From Gamarada debralockiae (lineage: Eukaryota; Ascomycota; Leotiomycetes; Helotiales; Hyphodiscaceae): 64,000 bases of DNA. Below are positions 1 to 11,738 of this stretch, piece by piece. Below the pieces are notes generated by a model. That model was not told the DNA's origin. It was given only the letters and a program-made list of their open reading frames with translations, and ran no database searches. The stretch's first letter is position 1, and each line of letters begins with the position of its first letter. Both the position numbers and the translations under genes were made by a program. The stretch is taken from NCBI GenBank assembly GCA_002803225.1, contig NXFV01000681.1, positions 124,001 through 188,000 on the forward strand. The letters run 5' to 3'.

Positions 1-145
1 ACATCTCGAGGCTCCAGGTCAACTCACACCTCACAAAATTTCATGGTCAATCAAGGATCAATTGGGTGGCCAGTACCCATCGGAGTTGCTATAGTCTCTC
101 TGTTACTTCTACTAACCTCTCTATACTAATCACATCCTTTGCAGT

Positions 146-2413
146 ATGTCTCAAGAAACGACTCAAGGTCTCACACAGTCCCAATCCGAGATCGAGAACG
201 ATCTTGAAGATCCTCAAGAGGACCCCGAAGACAATATCGAATGTATTGCCACGCTGGGTTTTGAATGTCTTGATGATGACGAGAAGCAAGGTTAGTGTAA
301 TCACGCTTTTCTTTTTTTCTATTCAATCCTCTCATTTCCTAATCCACTTCATCCAGAGTTTGCCATCTACCCTGGCGACGAAATCCGTGTTGGCCGAGAG
401 TTCCATCTTGAACCGCCATCGTCCAGGAAGACTCTCAAGAACTTTGCGATCCATGATGGAAGAGTCTCCAAAAGACACTTCCGCATTTATTGCATCATTT
501 ATGAGCAAAAGAAGAGTTACGAGACGCAGACTGGACCGCTGCCTTTGGTGTACTGTGAAGACCTCGAGTCTACCAACGGAACATGGGTCAACGGCCTTTT
601 GATCGGCATCATAGGAAAGGAAAAAGTTGCCCATCTACTCTGCGACGGAGATGTGATTGAGATTCGTCCAAACTGGAGGTTTACCTTTCACCAGTCAAAT
701 CACCAGATGATCTTCCCCACCAGTATCCAGTCAAGGGATATGGAGGTATGTCACGGCTTGCCCTCTTCCGGCAGCAACCTCCCATTGATGTTTCTTAGCA
801 CTTTCTTGATCAATTTACTGTCTCCGATCGAATACTTGGATCTGGCAAGTTCGGGAATGTGTACCTAGCCACAGAGCTTTCGACGAATAAGCAGATCGCT
901 TGCAAAGTCGTCGACTTGGACTTGGCCGTGCGAAGTGTGTCGGAGAATCGCCCAGATCATTCCGGCACTGGCCACGATTGGAAATCAGGACGGGAGTTGG
1001 CTAAAAAGAATAGGAGGAAGGTTCTGCTGGAGATTGAAATCCTCTCCAAACTGACGCATGTAAGTTTGAAACTTACCTTCCATTGCCGAATTTTATCTAA
1101 GACTTTCAGCCCAATATTATCAATATCAAGAAAGCTTTCTGTTCAAATTATGCCTTGTACGTTGTCCCTTTCCTTGGATAGGAGCACGACTGATTCCTAT
1201 GAGATACATTTTCACGGACCTCGCAACAGCAGGCGACCTCTTCTCTTACGCTCAGTCTCATGGTGGGCATCTTGACGATTACAATACCCGTGTTGTTACC
1301 AAGCAGATTGCTCTGGCCCTGGAGTATGTACATTCGCAGGGTATTGCTCACCGAGACATCAAGCAAGAAAACGTCCTCGTCACAACTACAGATTTCGGTG
1401 GCCGTGTTCTGTTGACAGACTTTGGTTTTGCGACATACACCAACACTTTCAATGGTAGAATGCTATCGAAAGTAGGCACGGAGGGCTTTGTTGCACCGTA
1501 AGTCGTTTCGTTGGACCCTGGTTGACTTAGCTCACGCTTAGAAGTGAGGTAGAAAATGTTGAAAAATTATCTGTAGGATACACCAAGGCTGCGGATATGT
1601 GGTCTTTGGGAGTAATGACTGCATCTCTTTTGACAGGCGCGCTGATAATACCTCGGGAGGAACTCTCTCAACTCAGTCAAAGTGAGTCTTTCTGTGCTGA
1701 ATCTCTTCAATGGGGCGAGTGATTACTGACTTCCTATCTTCAACAGTTGAGATTGCAGACCGCTTCCTCGGAGTTGGTGACAGCTACGCCAGGCACCAAT
1801 GGGTTAACATGCCTCCGAGAGCTCTTGGGTTTATTCGTAAACTCTTGGTCATCGACGCAGAGGAACGTATGACTGCAGCTGAGGCTGTTATCCATTCTTG
1901 GTACATGAAGCCGGCGAGTGAAGCACAAGCATTGGAAGATGGCCTTCAAAGAACCAACAGATTCTGGAAACGGCGCGAAATAACCAGTGATGAAGTCGTC
2001 GAGGTGAGTTGTTTGGAAAGGAAATACCCTCCTTTCTGAACTGTCTGGGTCTCTCAAGGACTGAATGATTGCTGACACTCGATCCTCTGCAGGGTCTCCC
2101 AGGCGTTGTGCTCTCCCCATCGCCAGCTCCAGACGCATCAGGCCCAAAGTTCCAAAGAAAGTTTCCCGATGCTACTTCTTCGCCATATTTCGGACTGGAC
2201 CGACACTTAAATCAGAAAACTCCATCAGGCAAAAAGCGCCTTCTAGACCATCTGAACGAATCGGGTTCTCCTTTCGTTAAGTATCAAGCACCACAACAAA
2301 GAAAGCCAACCACAAACATTGGTGCGCATAGAAACAAAGGCTTGAGCAGAGTCATGTCCGTGGAGGGTACAGATTTGTTTGGAATGTCACCCCCTGAAGA
2401 AGAATGCTCGTGA
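146..2413 (+). CDS. FHA-domain Ser/Thr protein kinase (Rad53/Cds1/Mek1-like checkpoint kinase)
   Basis: Eight exons join in phase: 146-290, 357-745, 799-1059, 1110-1156, 1204-1497, 1545-1681, 1747-2003, 2093-2413. The N-terminal third is an FHA phosphothreonine-binding domain (exon 2, with the GRE, SKRH and STNGTWVNG motifs). A complete kinase domain follows: glycine loop GSGKFGNVY, lysine in ACKV, HRDIKQENVL, the DFG of TDFGFAT, VAPE, and ADMWSLG. One FHA before the kinase fits Cds1, Dun1 or Mek1 rather than two-FHA Rad53; these act in DNA-damage or meiotic checkpoints. The choice among them cannot be made here. The ATG at 146 directly follows a likely 5' leader intron ending at 144. The frame stops at 2413, although protein-like sequence continues in other frames to 2727 (see next entry). 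Confidence 0.85.
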
Positions 2414-2727
2414 ACGCGTAGGCGATGTCGAAATCATTGACTTGACCTCAACGACTCACATACCCGAACCCAGGGCTGATGCCGATGACTTAATCCCAAC
2501 AACTGACAAGCATCGCGTTGAGAAGCGATTCAGCTTTAGTCTCAGTAACCCCAATCACCTCCCCAGCGTCGCCGACCGATCGCTCAAACAATCGCAGTCT
2601 TTCGGGTAGTAAGCGGAAGAAACTTCCGGGTACGGAAGCAAGGACTCCTGGCGCTGCTTCAAAGGACAGTCCACGGTACACATCTGCTGAGGCTTTGAGG
2701 AACACTGTCAGTAAGATGAGATTGTGA
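2414..2727 (+). other. Displaced C-terminal reading frames of the FHA kinase
   Basis: Directly after the kinase stop, a second frame (about 2379-2609) and then a third (about 2518-2727) remain open and read as a plausible Ser/Pro/Lys-rich tail ending KMRL. No GT-AG intron of reasonable length joins them. Either two small indels (real or from the assembly) break the tail, or the gene ends at 2413 and this is 3' UTR. Confidence 0.35.
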
Positions 2728-3821
2728 GGTGGTAGCCGGTCATTGATTGCAAAAGAGCATATGGCTCTGTGATGTAACTTGAACTGATGTGCTTCCTCGT
2801 TGCTTTAGCATTGATTGGCGTTCGATTTACTTATCTACAGAGATGTCATTTGCTTCGGGCAAGCAATATAATTGCATTCTATCAATTCGTTCTCCCCTTC
2901 ATTGATCTGTGCCGTACTAATTTCTAATGCGAAAGTTCAGTTATCTAACGAGTGATTCAAGCCCGGAGGGCCAGTCGTGAGCCCAAGAGTCTTGTCTCTC
3001 GCTTGACACCTCAAGTTGAGCATTTCGCTAACAGCAAATACCTACTCAAAGCGACGGGTATGAATCACTCATTTATAGGGATCGATATCCGTTATCTCTT
3101 TTAGTGAGATAGGTGGGCACGAAGGGGTTTCTATACAAGTGGGTCGCTAGTGGTAGCTCGAAGCTGAGCTGAGAGTCTTCCAATTGACTTACCTCAATCG
3201 AGTCAAGAGAGGCCAGGTGTCAAAGTGGATTCTTGGTGGCAGAGTGTCGCCTGATGGTTATGCTCGGGATCTTTCTCTTCGGAAAACTTCTCAAAGGGGG
3301 CTTGGGCGCCGACTTCCTCGCTACATTTATATTTCGATTTTGGTCCGCCATCCAAAATCTCCACTTCAAAGCATATCAAATGCCTCCAACACCAAGCTAT
3401 CAGTCCTTCTCAATCACGCAGTTATGTATTATTTACAGATTTATAATAAAAAGATCTCCAATGGATAATCTGACTGAAGCAGTCTATTCCAAATCTCACT
3501 TGCTTCGCCTCGAAACCTCCTGCTCAAAGAACTACCTAGTCCATTTCCAAACAAAGCCATTACCCGCCCTCCCCATTCAAGACATTTCGCAACATTCTCC
3601 CTTTGCCCACCATGTCTCCTCTTCACCCCAGTCTTCTCTTCTGCAGCTCGAAGCATCGAAGTTTCCAATATATTCCTCGAGAATTTTTTGCTGTTCATAT
3701 AAACTTTGCTCTTAAATGATCGTTTGATATTGTCTACCACAATACTTTCAGTTTCAATACTCTTCGATAATTCGATTGTTGAGATTTAAGAATCTATTGT
3801 TCTTTCTCAGGAGCAACAACA
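2728..3821. other. Intergenic, 1.1 kb
   Basis: No recognisable gene. It holds the 3' flank of the kinase gene and a pyrimidine-rich leader just before the ATG at 3822. The short open frames around 3184-3715 have no ATG-led protein-like composition. Confidence 0.5.
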
Positions 3822-4592
3822 ATGGAGGTAACGATAGCTACGCCTACAATAGCGCAGGCGGAGTTCGAGCGCCCTTCAAGTCCCTCTCCTTCTGAGGTCT
3901 CGATCTACTACGAGTTCGACGAAAAAGTTGAGATATCGCCAAGTTTGACCTCAGCCTCTGCAGGAACGGAGGAGGGATTTCTCATCACCCAACAGGTCAC
4001 ATCTCCCTCAACCCCACCTACTCGTCCGCTACTCTCTCTCCAAACCGCTTTCGACAACCTCGAGATTTCGCCAAGTTCAAGCTCTGAAAGATCGACAACT
4101 TCAACCTCCGACGACGAAGAGCCCGAGTCGCCGATCACCGCAAGAAGTAGAAGCGCCAGTTTCGAAATCGAATTCAAGCCGCCCCCTCCGGGACAAACCA
4201 CAGCTCCGTTCATCGCCCATGATCCCTGCCTCCAGTGCCACCTCAAAGGCCTCTCCTGCTCATTCTCCTCCCACATCCAACATCCCGCCACATCGCTACC
4301 CCGACCCACCAAAAGTTGTTGCACGCGTTGTGCGAGGAATGGGGAGAGTTTCTGTATCTTGCAGGTTGGCGTTGAGAAGGATGCAATAGATCGGGACCGG
4401 AGTCGGGGAAAGTCAAGCGAGAAGGAGGGGGAAGGAAGTGAATACACGTATTACGCAGAAGGTGTGGAGAGGGAAGTTGTGTTGGAGAAAGCGGAAGAAA
4501 TGCTTGAGGAGAGGAGGGTTAAGAATAGGTTTGCGTTGCCGAATGCAAGTGTTTGGCGGAGGGAGATTTTGAGACCTGTTTTTGGAGGTTGA
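3822..4592 (+). CDS. Unknown protein with split Cys6-like motif
   Basis: Intronless 256-residue protein, family not recognised. The first 130 residues are Ser/Pro/Thr/Glu-rich and probably disordered. Then come two cysteine half-motifs: C136-x2-C139-x6-C146, a 20-residue spacer, and C167-x2-C170-x7-C178 (C166 also present). Each half resembles one half of the fungal Zn2Cys6 DNA-binding motif, but the spacer is longer than the usual 5-12 residues and basic residues are few, so DNA binding is only a guess. The C-terminus is charged and helical (about residues 190-240). Codon use is GC-rich and looks coding. It is convergent with the malic enzyme gene. Confidence 0.75.
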   Translation: MEVTIATPTIAQAEFERPSSPSPSEVSIYYEFDEKVEISPSLTSASAGTEEGFLITQQVTSPSTPPTRPLLSLQTAFDNLEISPSSSSERSTTSTSDDEEPESPITARSRSASFEIEFKPPPPGQTTAPFIAHDPCLQCHLKGLSCSFSSHIQHPATSLPRPTKSCCTRCARNGESFCILQVGVEKDAIDRDRSRGKSSEKEGEGSEYTYYAEGVEREVVLEKAEEMLEERRVKNRFALPNASVWRREILRPVFGG

Positions 4593-4933
4593 TTGAAGGA
4601 CGAGGTGGCGGTTGAAGGTTGAGTGAGAGGTGCTTAGGGAGAGAAGGAAACAATGGGGCGGTATTTGGTGGCAGATCTACGGAGCTCGCTGGACAGGACT
4701 CAGGTAGTTCAGTCACGAGGCTCAGGGGCGTGGAGTGAGGGAAGATTTGAGATGCATATTTGGAGAGGGTTCTGGGCTGGAAAATCTCACACATCTCTGC
4801 AGCACTTGAAGGATGATATGGAAATCACAACTATGATACCCGAAAGAGAAATAATTCGCAACTCAATGCTCTGCCATGCTGTGACCAAAAATACATTTTC
4901 CATGCCACTCTCCCATCCCCAAGAAACACAAAT

Positions 4934-7077
4934 TTACAGAAGGGATTTACTACCCGGAAATTTCTCCTCAAGACTCGGATCTACCAACCCATCCTGGACC
5001 GTAGGATCATACATCTTAGCCTTAATCCACGCATCCAGTTCTTCATCACTTAAATCTCTGATCGATTTCTCGCGATCAAGTCTTTCCCTCTGAGCTTGGC
5101 GGATCACCTCGCGTGCGACCACCACACTAACTTCTCGGATACGGGTGATTTCGGGGTACAGCATCCCGGCTTCTATTTCGGAGTTGTTGATTGTGGAGCT
5201 TAGGGCTACGGCTGAGGTGTAGATCTGGGTTTTGTTAGATCGTGGATGAGAGGAGTGGAAGTGACTATTACCATTTCTTGGGAGATGTGCGCCGCTTTGC
5301 AGAGGATTGAACCGAGACCGATGCCGGGGAAGACGTACATGTTGCTGTTTGAATCAGTAAAGCAGTTGAGGGGAAGACAGAGATAGGTTACTTACTTCCC
5401 CTGACTTGGAGTGAAGAGTTTCCCATTCCACATATACTTTTGGAACGGACTTCCACTAGCGAAGACAGCTCGTCCATCGGTCCAATTTATCGCCTCTTCG
5501 AAAGTACACTCCGCATTGCTTGATGGATTTGACAAAGGGAAGATGATAGGTTGTTTGTTCCAGGCCGCCATTTTCCTAAGAATTGGCTCATCGAAGATTC
5601 CACGGATTGTTGAGAGGCCCATAAGGATTGTGGGCTTGACGTAGTCGACGACTTCAGGGAGAGACTTGAATTGCTTGCCTTGATTGTCGTCGCGAGAGAA
5701 GTAGATTTTGTGTTGGGCGAGCTTGTCTCCTCGGTCGTTTGTGATCAATCCCTTTGTATCGACCAACCAGAAACATCTTCGAGCCTCATCCTCCGTCAAG
5801 CCCTCCTTGATGAAATACGCAACAATCTGCTTCGCGACGCCAACTCCTGCACTTCCAGCCCCCATGAAAACTGCTCGTTGATCCCTGACGGGAATGCCAG
5901 TCCTCTTCAAGGCATTAATCATTCCTGCCATCATCACTGCGCCGGTTCCCTGGATGTCATCGTTGAAGCAGGAATACTTGTATTGGTATTTCTCCAGTGC
6001 TGGGAAAGGGTTCTTGAAATCTTCGAATTGAACCACAATACTGGATTTCATTAGCCCTGGTCCCAAAGTCAAACCACCCAGAAGAGCGACACTTACCCAG
6101 GCCAAGTCCTATTCAAAGCAACCATCAGCTCATCCAAGAAATTTGCCTCCTCTGCAGCAGAAACCTTCTTCATCCTACTACCCATATAGAATGGATCTTT
6201 GAGTAGCGCTTCATTGTTTGTCCCCAAATCCAACGTTAGCGGTAATGTGACTTCAGGTCGGATCCCAGCACATCCTGTGTACAAAGCTAGCTTTCCGACT
6301 GGAATACCCATGCCGTTGATTCCGAGATCTCCGAGACCTAGGATTCGTGAGCCATCTGTGACGACGGTGATTTCTACCTTTGGTTGAGGCCAGTTTTGGA
6401 GGATCTTGGCGAGAGAGCCGCGGTCGCTGTAGGAGAGGTAGAGTCCTGGAGAAGTTAACAAACGTTCAACAGACACGTGACCATTGCGGAAGCCCTTGCG
6501 AGCTACTTGAAGCCATATCATGGTAGTTAGGACCTACCTTCTGGATGCCGATAAATATCCGACCATTTCAAACACGCCTCACCAACAACAGGGGTATAAA
6601 TCAAAGGCGTAAGGTCCTATCAGAAGTCAGAAGTGTCACGTGTCTCTAAAATTCAATCCCGTACCGTCAAATTTTGGATGACAAGGCGATAGAATAGATG
6701 AACGTTGGTATTCCGTAAGTTACTCAAGTAGATGTACTTCTCGATTGGGGTCGTTTTCGATTCTAATTGTTTCAGACCTGGTACGTATTAGCAGGTTGAG
6801 AAAAGAGTGGGAATGGCGGCATACACCGTTGAGCTTGCAACGCATGGCTTTCGACATTTGGAGGGCTGAGACCGTGTGTTTGGAGCTGCTTTCGCACATC
6901 AATTGAATAGGAGGTATCAGGGTGTTTCCTTTGAATCTGGGTTCAGTACTTCGGAGCTGGACTTGGAGGCAGAACATACGAGAATTTGTTTTGCGGCGAC
7001 CACTGGAACCGGCCGGCAAATGGATTCGGAGCCATCTTGTGCAGGATGTGGATTTCTTTCCTTGCGTATCTTCGCAT
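4934..7077 (-). CDS. mae1: Malic enzyme (malate dehydrogenase, oxaloacetate-decarboxylating)
   Basis: Converts malate to pyruvate and CO2 with reduction of NAD(P). The family signature is clear across spliced exons: the YTPVVGEACLKW block, GLYLSYSDRG, the ITVVTDGSRILGLGDLG block, VQFEDF, CFNDDIQGTG, the Rossmann GAGSAGVGVA, PLSNPSSNAECT, and FPGIGLGS near the end. Introns seen on the minus strand include 6096-6041 and 5395-5345, plus further ones near 6537, 6660, 6830 and 6950. The start at 7077 gives a short basic leader (MRRYARK) that could be a mitochondrial presequence; an in-frame ATG at 7035 is the alternative. The first two junctions are less certain than the rest. Cofactor preference cannot be read from the sequence. 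Confidence 0.88.
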
Positions 7078-7785
7078 CTAGGTTATGGCAAAATGTTATT
7101 TGCGTGTATAGAAATCATGTTGTTGATTCTCTGCAGCTCCTTGTTCTTTTGATATGTTTTTGTTGAGGCTTGCTCCAGATCCTCGATGCCTCGGTTCATT
7201 ATTTCCGACTTTGTAAACCTCCAAAAAGCGGCGGCTTGCGGAATCACAGTCTGACTGATCATTGCAGGACAGTATGTCACTACAAAATGTACAGAAAATT
7301 CCTCGGGGCTCGTGATTTTGGCAGAATTAGAAGACAGCCGATGTCCTCTTTAAGGTTTGGCTGCATTGGACGTTTGTACTTGCATAGATCATCCTACCAA
7401 AAGAACCCGATTGGTGCAGAAGACCTCGATCGATGCAATGGACCCTTTTCTCTTGTTTGCAGTGGTTCCCAGGTATATATTGGTCAAGGATCCCAAATGT
7501 AATTGCTCGAAAATATTACTCCCTGCAAAATAAAAATTCATTCAATGCAGCTCCGCGGCCAACGCGAAAGGTGACGGGCTCTCTTCAGGCAATTTAATGT
7601 GAGGACGATATCTACCGCAATTTTAGCGCAAACTTATCTTGGGAATCCATCCCCATGCGACCCTAATTGCTCATCCGTGAGAGTAATTTGAGGCGATCGT
7701 TCGCTCATTTGTTGGAATGACTCAAATTGGGAACAATTGTGAGGAGACAAGCTCCAACTCAGTGGATGACTATTCTCTTTGCAAA
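7078..7785. other. Intergenic between malic enzyme start and rai1 3' end
   Basis: About 0.7 kb with no convincing gene. It should contain the malic enzyme promoter and 5' leader and the rai1 3' UTR. The open frame at 7170-7502 does not look like a protein. Confidence 0.45.
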
Positions 7786-9533
7786 TCATACGTCACTTCC
7801 CGGTTCCCGCAGTGTCGTTTCTGCGGTTCTGTTCCCTTGGTCATTCATAGCAAGTTTTATCCTCCAATTAATAAACTCATCGGAAAGGATATCTCCATGA
7901 CCCGTTTCCTCGAACTTGAATACCTCAATAACCGGAGTCCGTTCCTTCCTTCGAATACGCCAAACTCCATCTCCAGTAATCGTTGCTTTCAGAACTATAT
8001 CCCATCAGCTTCAACTCATTCACTATCAAGAACACTCACATTCAAGAAACGCCACCGTGAAATTGATACACATATTCCCATCCCAAGTCCCTTTTCCTCG
8101 TCTCTTGACTGTCCTAGGAATCGAAGCCGTATCCATCTCCTCGACTCTCTTTAAGATTCCGTCCTGCGTCCGAAACCCAACGATGATCTTGGGTACGCCA
8201 AGTAGGAAAGATTGGATCCAGAATTTCATTAGCTTGCGCTCGAAGGTTATCATGTCCCTGTCGTTTCGGATATCCGCACTGGTTTTCAGTTCTACCCAGT
8301 TGATTGGACTGTCGTCGGAGGGTTTGGAGTCCCATACTAATTCCTGGTCAGTTGTGAGTATAGAATTGGAGAGGAATTCATACCTGCATCCACTTCTCCA
8401 CCGAGAATCATCACTGTGTTGCCTATTCCGGTCTTTACGACGGAACAATACTGAGCGTGATTGTTCACAATCTCGTTTTCGCGGTTCTCGATATATTCTC
8501 GGGAAGTCTCGGCCCATGTGGATGGTAGTAAGCACAGAGTCTCGAATTTGTAGCCTTGGAGTTGTTAATCAAATGCCGCTCAGTGAAACTTCAGTATGAT
8601 ACTCACCCCAAAAGCTCATCATATCTTGCGAAGGCCTGCCTGGTTGAGGTACTTGTCGAGATTGGCTTGCTTGTGACTGCCTCTTGTATTCATGGTTTTC
8701 TTCAATGAAACTGTAGAGCTTAGTAAGGTGGGAAGAGGGTGCTGTATGGATGCATACATTGTATCCTTCACAGTTTGTCAGCCAGGAGTCAGAAAATTTC
8801 GAAAGAAGGAGTGCCCACTTGGAAACGCGTGGCGTTCATCTCGAAGCTACGACACATGTTAGCTCTTTTGGACCCAGCAGGATTTTGAGACTGATTACCC
8901 ATCTCTGTCACTGAAAATTGCAGACATAAACTGTATACCTGTCAACTATTGGCCTCGCCGGTAGCTTTCGTTTGAAGTCCTTACCTTCGTCATCATGCCT
9001 CTCCACGTGATGATATCCGCCTCCACACGTTTGCCCAGCTTCTCCTCATGAGCGGCGATGGTCTTCAGCAAACTATCAAGGTGATCATCTCGAGTGTCAT
9101 CAAGCTTTTTGAAAGTATCAAAGCCCTTCGAGAGATCCGCTCCTAACGTTGGAGGGTAGTAGTATCTGATAGACGAATCGTCTAAGAGAAACTGATGCTT
9201 GTCATCGTAAGAAAAGTATGCTATTTCCTACATATACTCAGCATAGCTCTCGAATTAAACAAGCGCCCAAAGTTCCCACACCAAGATATGAAAATCAGGT
9301 GAAAGGTCGCAATGTGGAAAAGTGAAGGAAAAAGTCTTGACCACAGGGCCTCCTCTAAATTCAAACACCACGCTGAGGTAATTTGCGGCTTCTCTCGGAA
9401 AGGTGCCTCCCAGAGCAGTGTCGAAAGAAAAGAAGAGGCTGCCATAGTGATATGAACATACCCTTGGACGCTTTATTGCTGCGCTCTGCCCCACGAACCT
9501 TCCGATGGGCTGAATCTCGAAACTGCTACTCAT
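7786..9533 (-). CDS. rai1: Rai1/DXO decapping nuclease (5'-end RNA quality control)
   Basis: Rai1 removes aberrant 5' caps or pyrophosphate from RNA and in yeast stabilises the nuclear exonuclease Rat1. Diagnostic blocks are present after splicing: N-terminal IGRFVGQS, the YYYPP block, DIITWRGMMTK, FEMNATRFQ, IFIEENHEY, and catalytic GGEVDAVWD and WVELKTS followed by FWIQSFLLGVPKIIVGFR and WDGNMCINF. Exons include 9533-9462 and 9227-8985. An unusually small 8-nt exon at 8765-8758 is needed to keep the RFQ-D-T-IFIEEN frame. The last exon ends at TGA 7786-7788. The first intron (9461-9228) is long for this window. Its start lies 231 bp from the divergent gene at 9764, suggesting a shared promoter. 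Confidence 0.9.
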
Positions 9534-9763
9534 GATTCCTAGTTATCTGTAACACCATGCTGAATATTCTCCAGTTCGATCTCGAATATTGAATCCTAAA
9601 ATATGATGTCAAATCTTGGGAGCAAGAGACTGTTCGAGCTTTGCTACAGCAGCCCCACAAGCGAGCCTTGTCTAGAGCAGCCTCGCGACATCAAAACAAT
9701 CCAAACAAGCAATCCTCTCGTTCCCCCCCTAACCATCAGACAAAGGCCAACAATCACTACGCC

Positions 9764-10319
9764 ATGCCAGAAAGAAGACAAGCCGCCGCAGGCTCCACAA
9801 ACAGTCGTTCCACAACCGGCGTCCGTCGCAATCTCTTCCACCAACACCTCAGTCGCCGCCCAACCACCTCCTCAACCTCGACATCAGCCGAAACACTACG
9901 ATTAGACACCGAACACGAGTCTGAGACGTCAGATATTGTGATTAGGAATAAGGATGGAGAGTTCGAGATTGGTGATCCGCAGATGCAGGGCTTAGATGAG
10001 CAGGAGGAGGGAGGGGAGGATGCGCTGGAGGATGAGAGTATGTTACTTGGTTTTAATGGGGGAGGGATGGAGATGGGTAATGCTGATTTGTGCACAGAGG
10101 AAAGACAGAGATTGGCGGATGCTGTGAAGCATCATCAGAGAGATAGGAATCGTGCTCCAAGTGAGCCTGCTGGTTAGTCGCGCATTGATAGGGGTGAGGA
10201 TGAAACTGATGGTTGCAGAACTTCTCGAAGCTGTAAGAGCTAGTCTACGTGCGAAAGTCGCGGCGTTAGCAGAGGACAATTGGATGTACGAGGCAGAAGA
10301 AGAACCTGTTGTTCGATGA
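9764..10319 (+). CDS. Conserved-looking fungal protein of unknown function
   Basis: Two exons, 9764-10172 and 10219-10319, join in phase and give about 169 residues. The open frame extends upstream to 9593 but has no ATG before 9764. The N-terminus is basic and Ser/Thr-rich; the middle is acidic (a Glu/Asp stretch near residue 90); the C-terminus is helical and ends in a Trp/Tyr/Glu-rich segment (DNWMYEAEEE). I do not recognise a named family. It shares a short divergent upstream region with rai1 and is tail-to-tail with get4. Confidence 0.65.
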
Positions 10320-10415
10320 AACTGCACAAATTGTTTGGGATGGGATTGGATGGGACGGCGTTATAGATACCCAGACGTTTTTGGAAATTGCATCAAGGGG
10401 ATATCACAAATGAAT

Positions 10416-11498
10416 TCAGTCTAAACCTTCTGCCACAGGTGCTGATCCTCCAACACGTTTTGGCTGTGGGTTCGCGGGAGCTCCTCCACCTCCAAACATG
10501 CTTCCCATCATATCAAACAGAGGATTGCCCTGTCTTGGCCTCTGAATCCCAAAATACATTTCGCCCACTGAAGTCAACGCCTCGTCCCACATGCCCACTT
10601 CCCGAATATGAGTCGCATATTTGGTCTTCAGCTGTCTGAACAGATCTGCGCTTCCCTTCTGCACAGTCAGCAGTAACAATCCCAAGAAATTCAGCAATGG
10701 CAGACTGGGATATATTCTCATATCCGAGCTATTGCTGCTGACATCCTGCACAGCCAGATTCTTATTCGCTTCCGTCAACCTGCTTGTAAAGAGCCGTAGG
10801 GATTTTGTAGCATCGCGGACATTGCCGGTGAGGAGATATGGGAACACAGCACGAGCAGCATAGAGCGCAGCCGTGTGCGAATCGTCCTGCATGTACCACT
10901 CATACTCCAACCTCACAAACACCTCCGGTGAATCCTTCGTTCCAAGCGCAAGGTGTCGTTCCGCATCATAAGCATCGTGTTCCTCCGCATACAGGGAGCC
11001 AGCAACATGGTGCAATTCGGGTTCGCCCGCCGGGTACTCGCCGCACTTCGCAGACCATCTGCGTTTGTTAGCTTCAAACCCCAATACCCAATCTCCAGTT
11101 CCGGTGAATAACGTACATTATCATCTCAGTAATGAACTTCTTCCTCGTGGGTTCCTCGCTATCGAATTGTCGCAACAATGTGAGAAGCTTGCCCTTGTTG
11201 CCAGAATCCGGCTTCAGCTCCGCCTGTTTGTACACCTCGATCAAGAAGAGTCCTAGATCGCCACCGCTACCTCCTTGACCCGCTTTCAGGAGAGAAGAAG
11301 CGACATTGAAGAGGATATCGATTGCTGCAGACCAGTTCTCTTGCTTGATGTATCGAGCTGCGACGACGCGGGTTTGTTGCTGGGCTTCGTAGAATTGTCC
11401 TTCTTCAGTCCTGGTGCGGGTTAGAAAGTATTCGGCATGGGAGGGGAAATCTACTTTTCCTGGAGGCGCGCGATGATCTTTTCGATTTTCGCACTCAT
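10416..11498 (-). CDS. get4: Get4, GET pathway (tail-anchored protein insertion) subunit
   Basis: Get4 pairs with Get5 and hands tail-anchored proteins from Sgt2 to Get3 in the cytosol. The family signatures are the N-terminal MSAKIEKIIARLQEK helix, the TEEGQFYEAQQQ and AARYIKQENW repeats, GEYPAGEPELHHVAG, and PSLPLLNFLGLLLLTVQKG followed by YFGI. The C-terminus is Gly/Met-rich. Two introns are seen, one right after LQEK (with a CTAAC branch site) and one near 11110-11060. The ATG at 11498 matches the family start; upstream in-frame ATGs would add an unrelated leader. It sits 240 bp from the tRNA-Gly gene, in the opposite direction. Confidence 0.88.
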
Positions 11499-11738
11499 CT
11501 TGGTTGTCGTTCTTGAGAGATTGCTTTTCGTGGATAGCTCAGAAAGTTGGTAGATATGACCGGAGGTTGGGAATTGGGTTTCCGGCGAGGCTGTGGTTCC
11601 GCTAGCGCCGATATTCATATATATTGTAATAAGCAATCTTTGGATTACAGTTATCTTGGCATGTCCAAACTTGCAACAAATTGATTGAGATTGAAAACAC
11701 CTTCCACTGTTCTCAAATACCTTTCAATAATGATCAAA

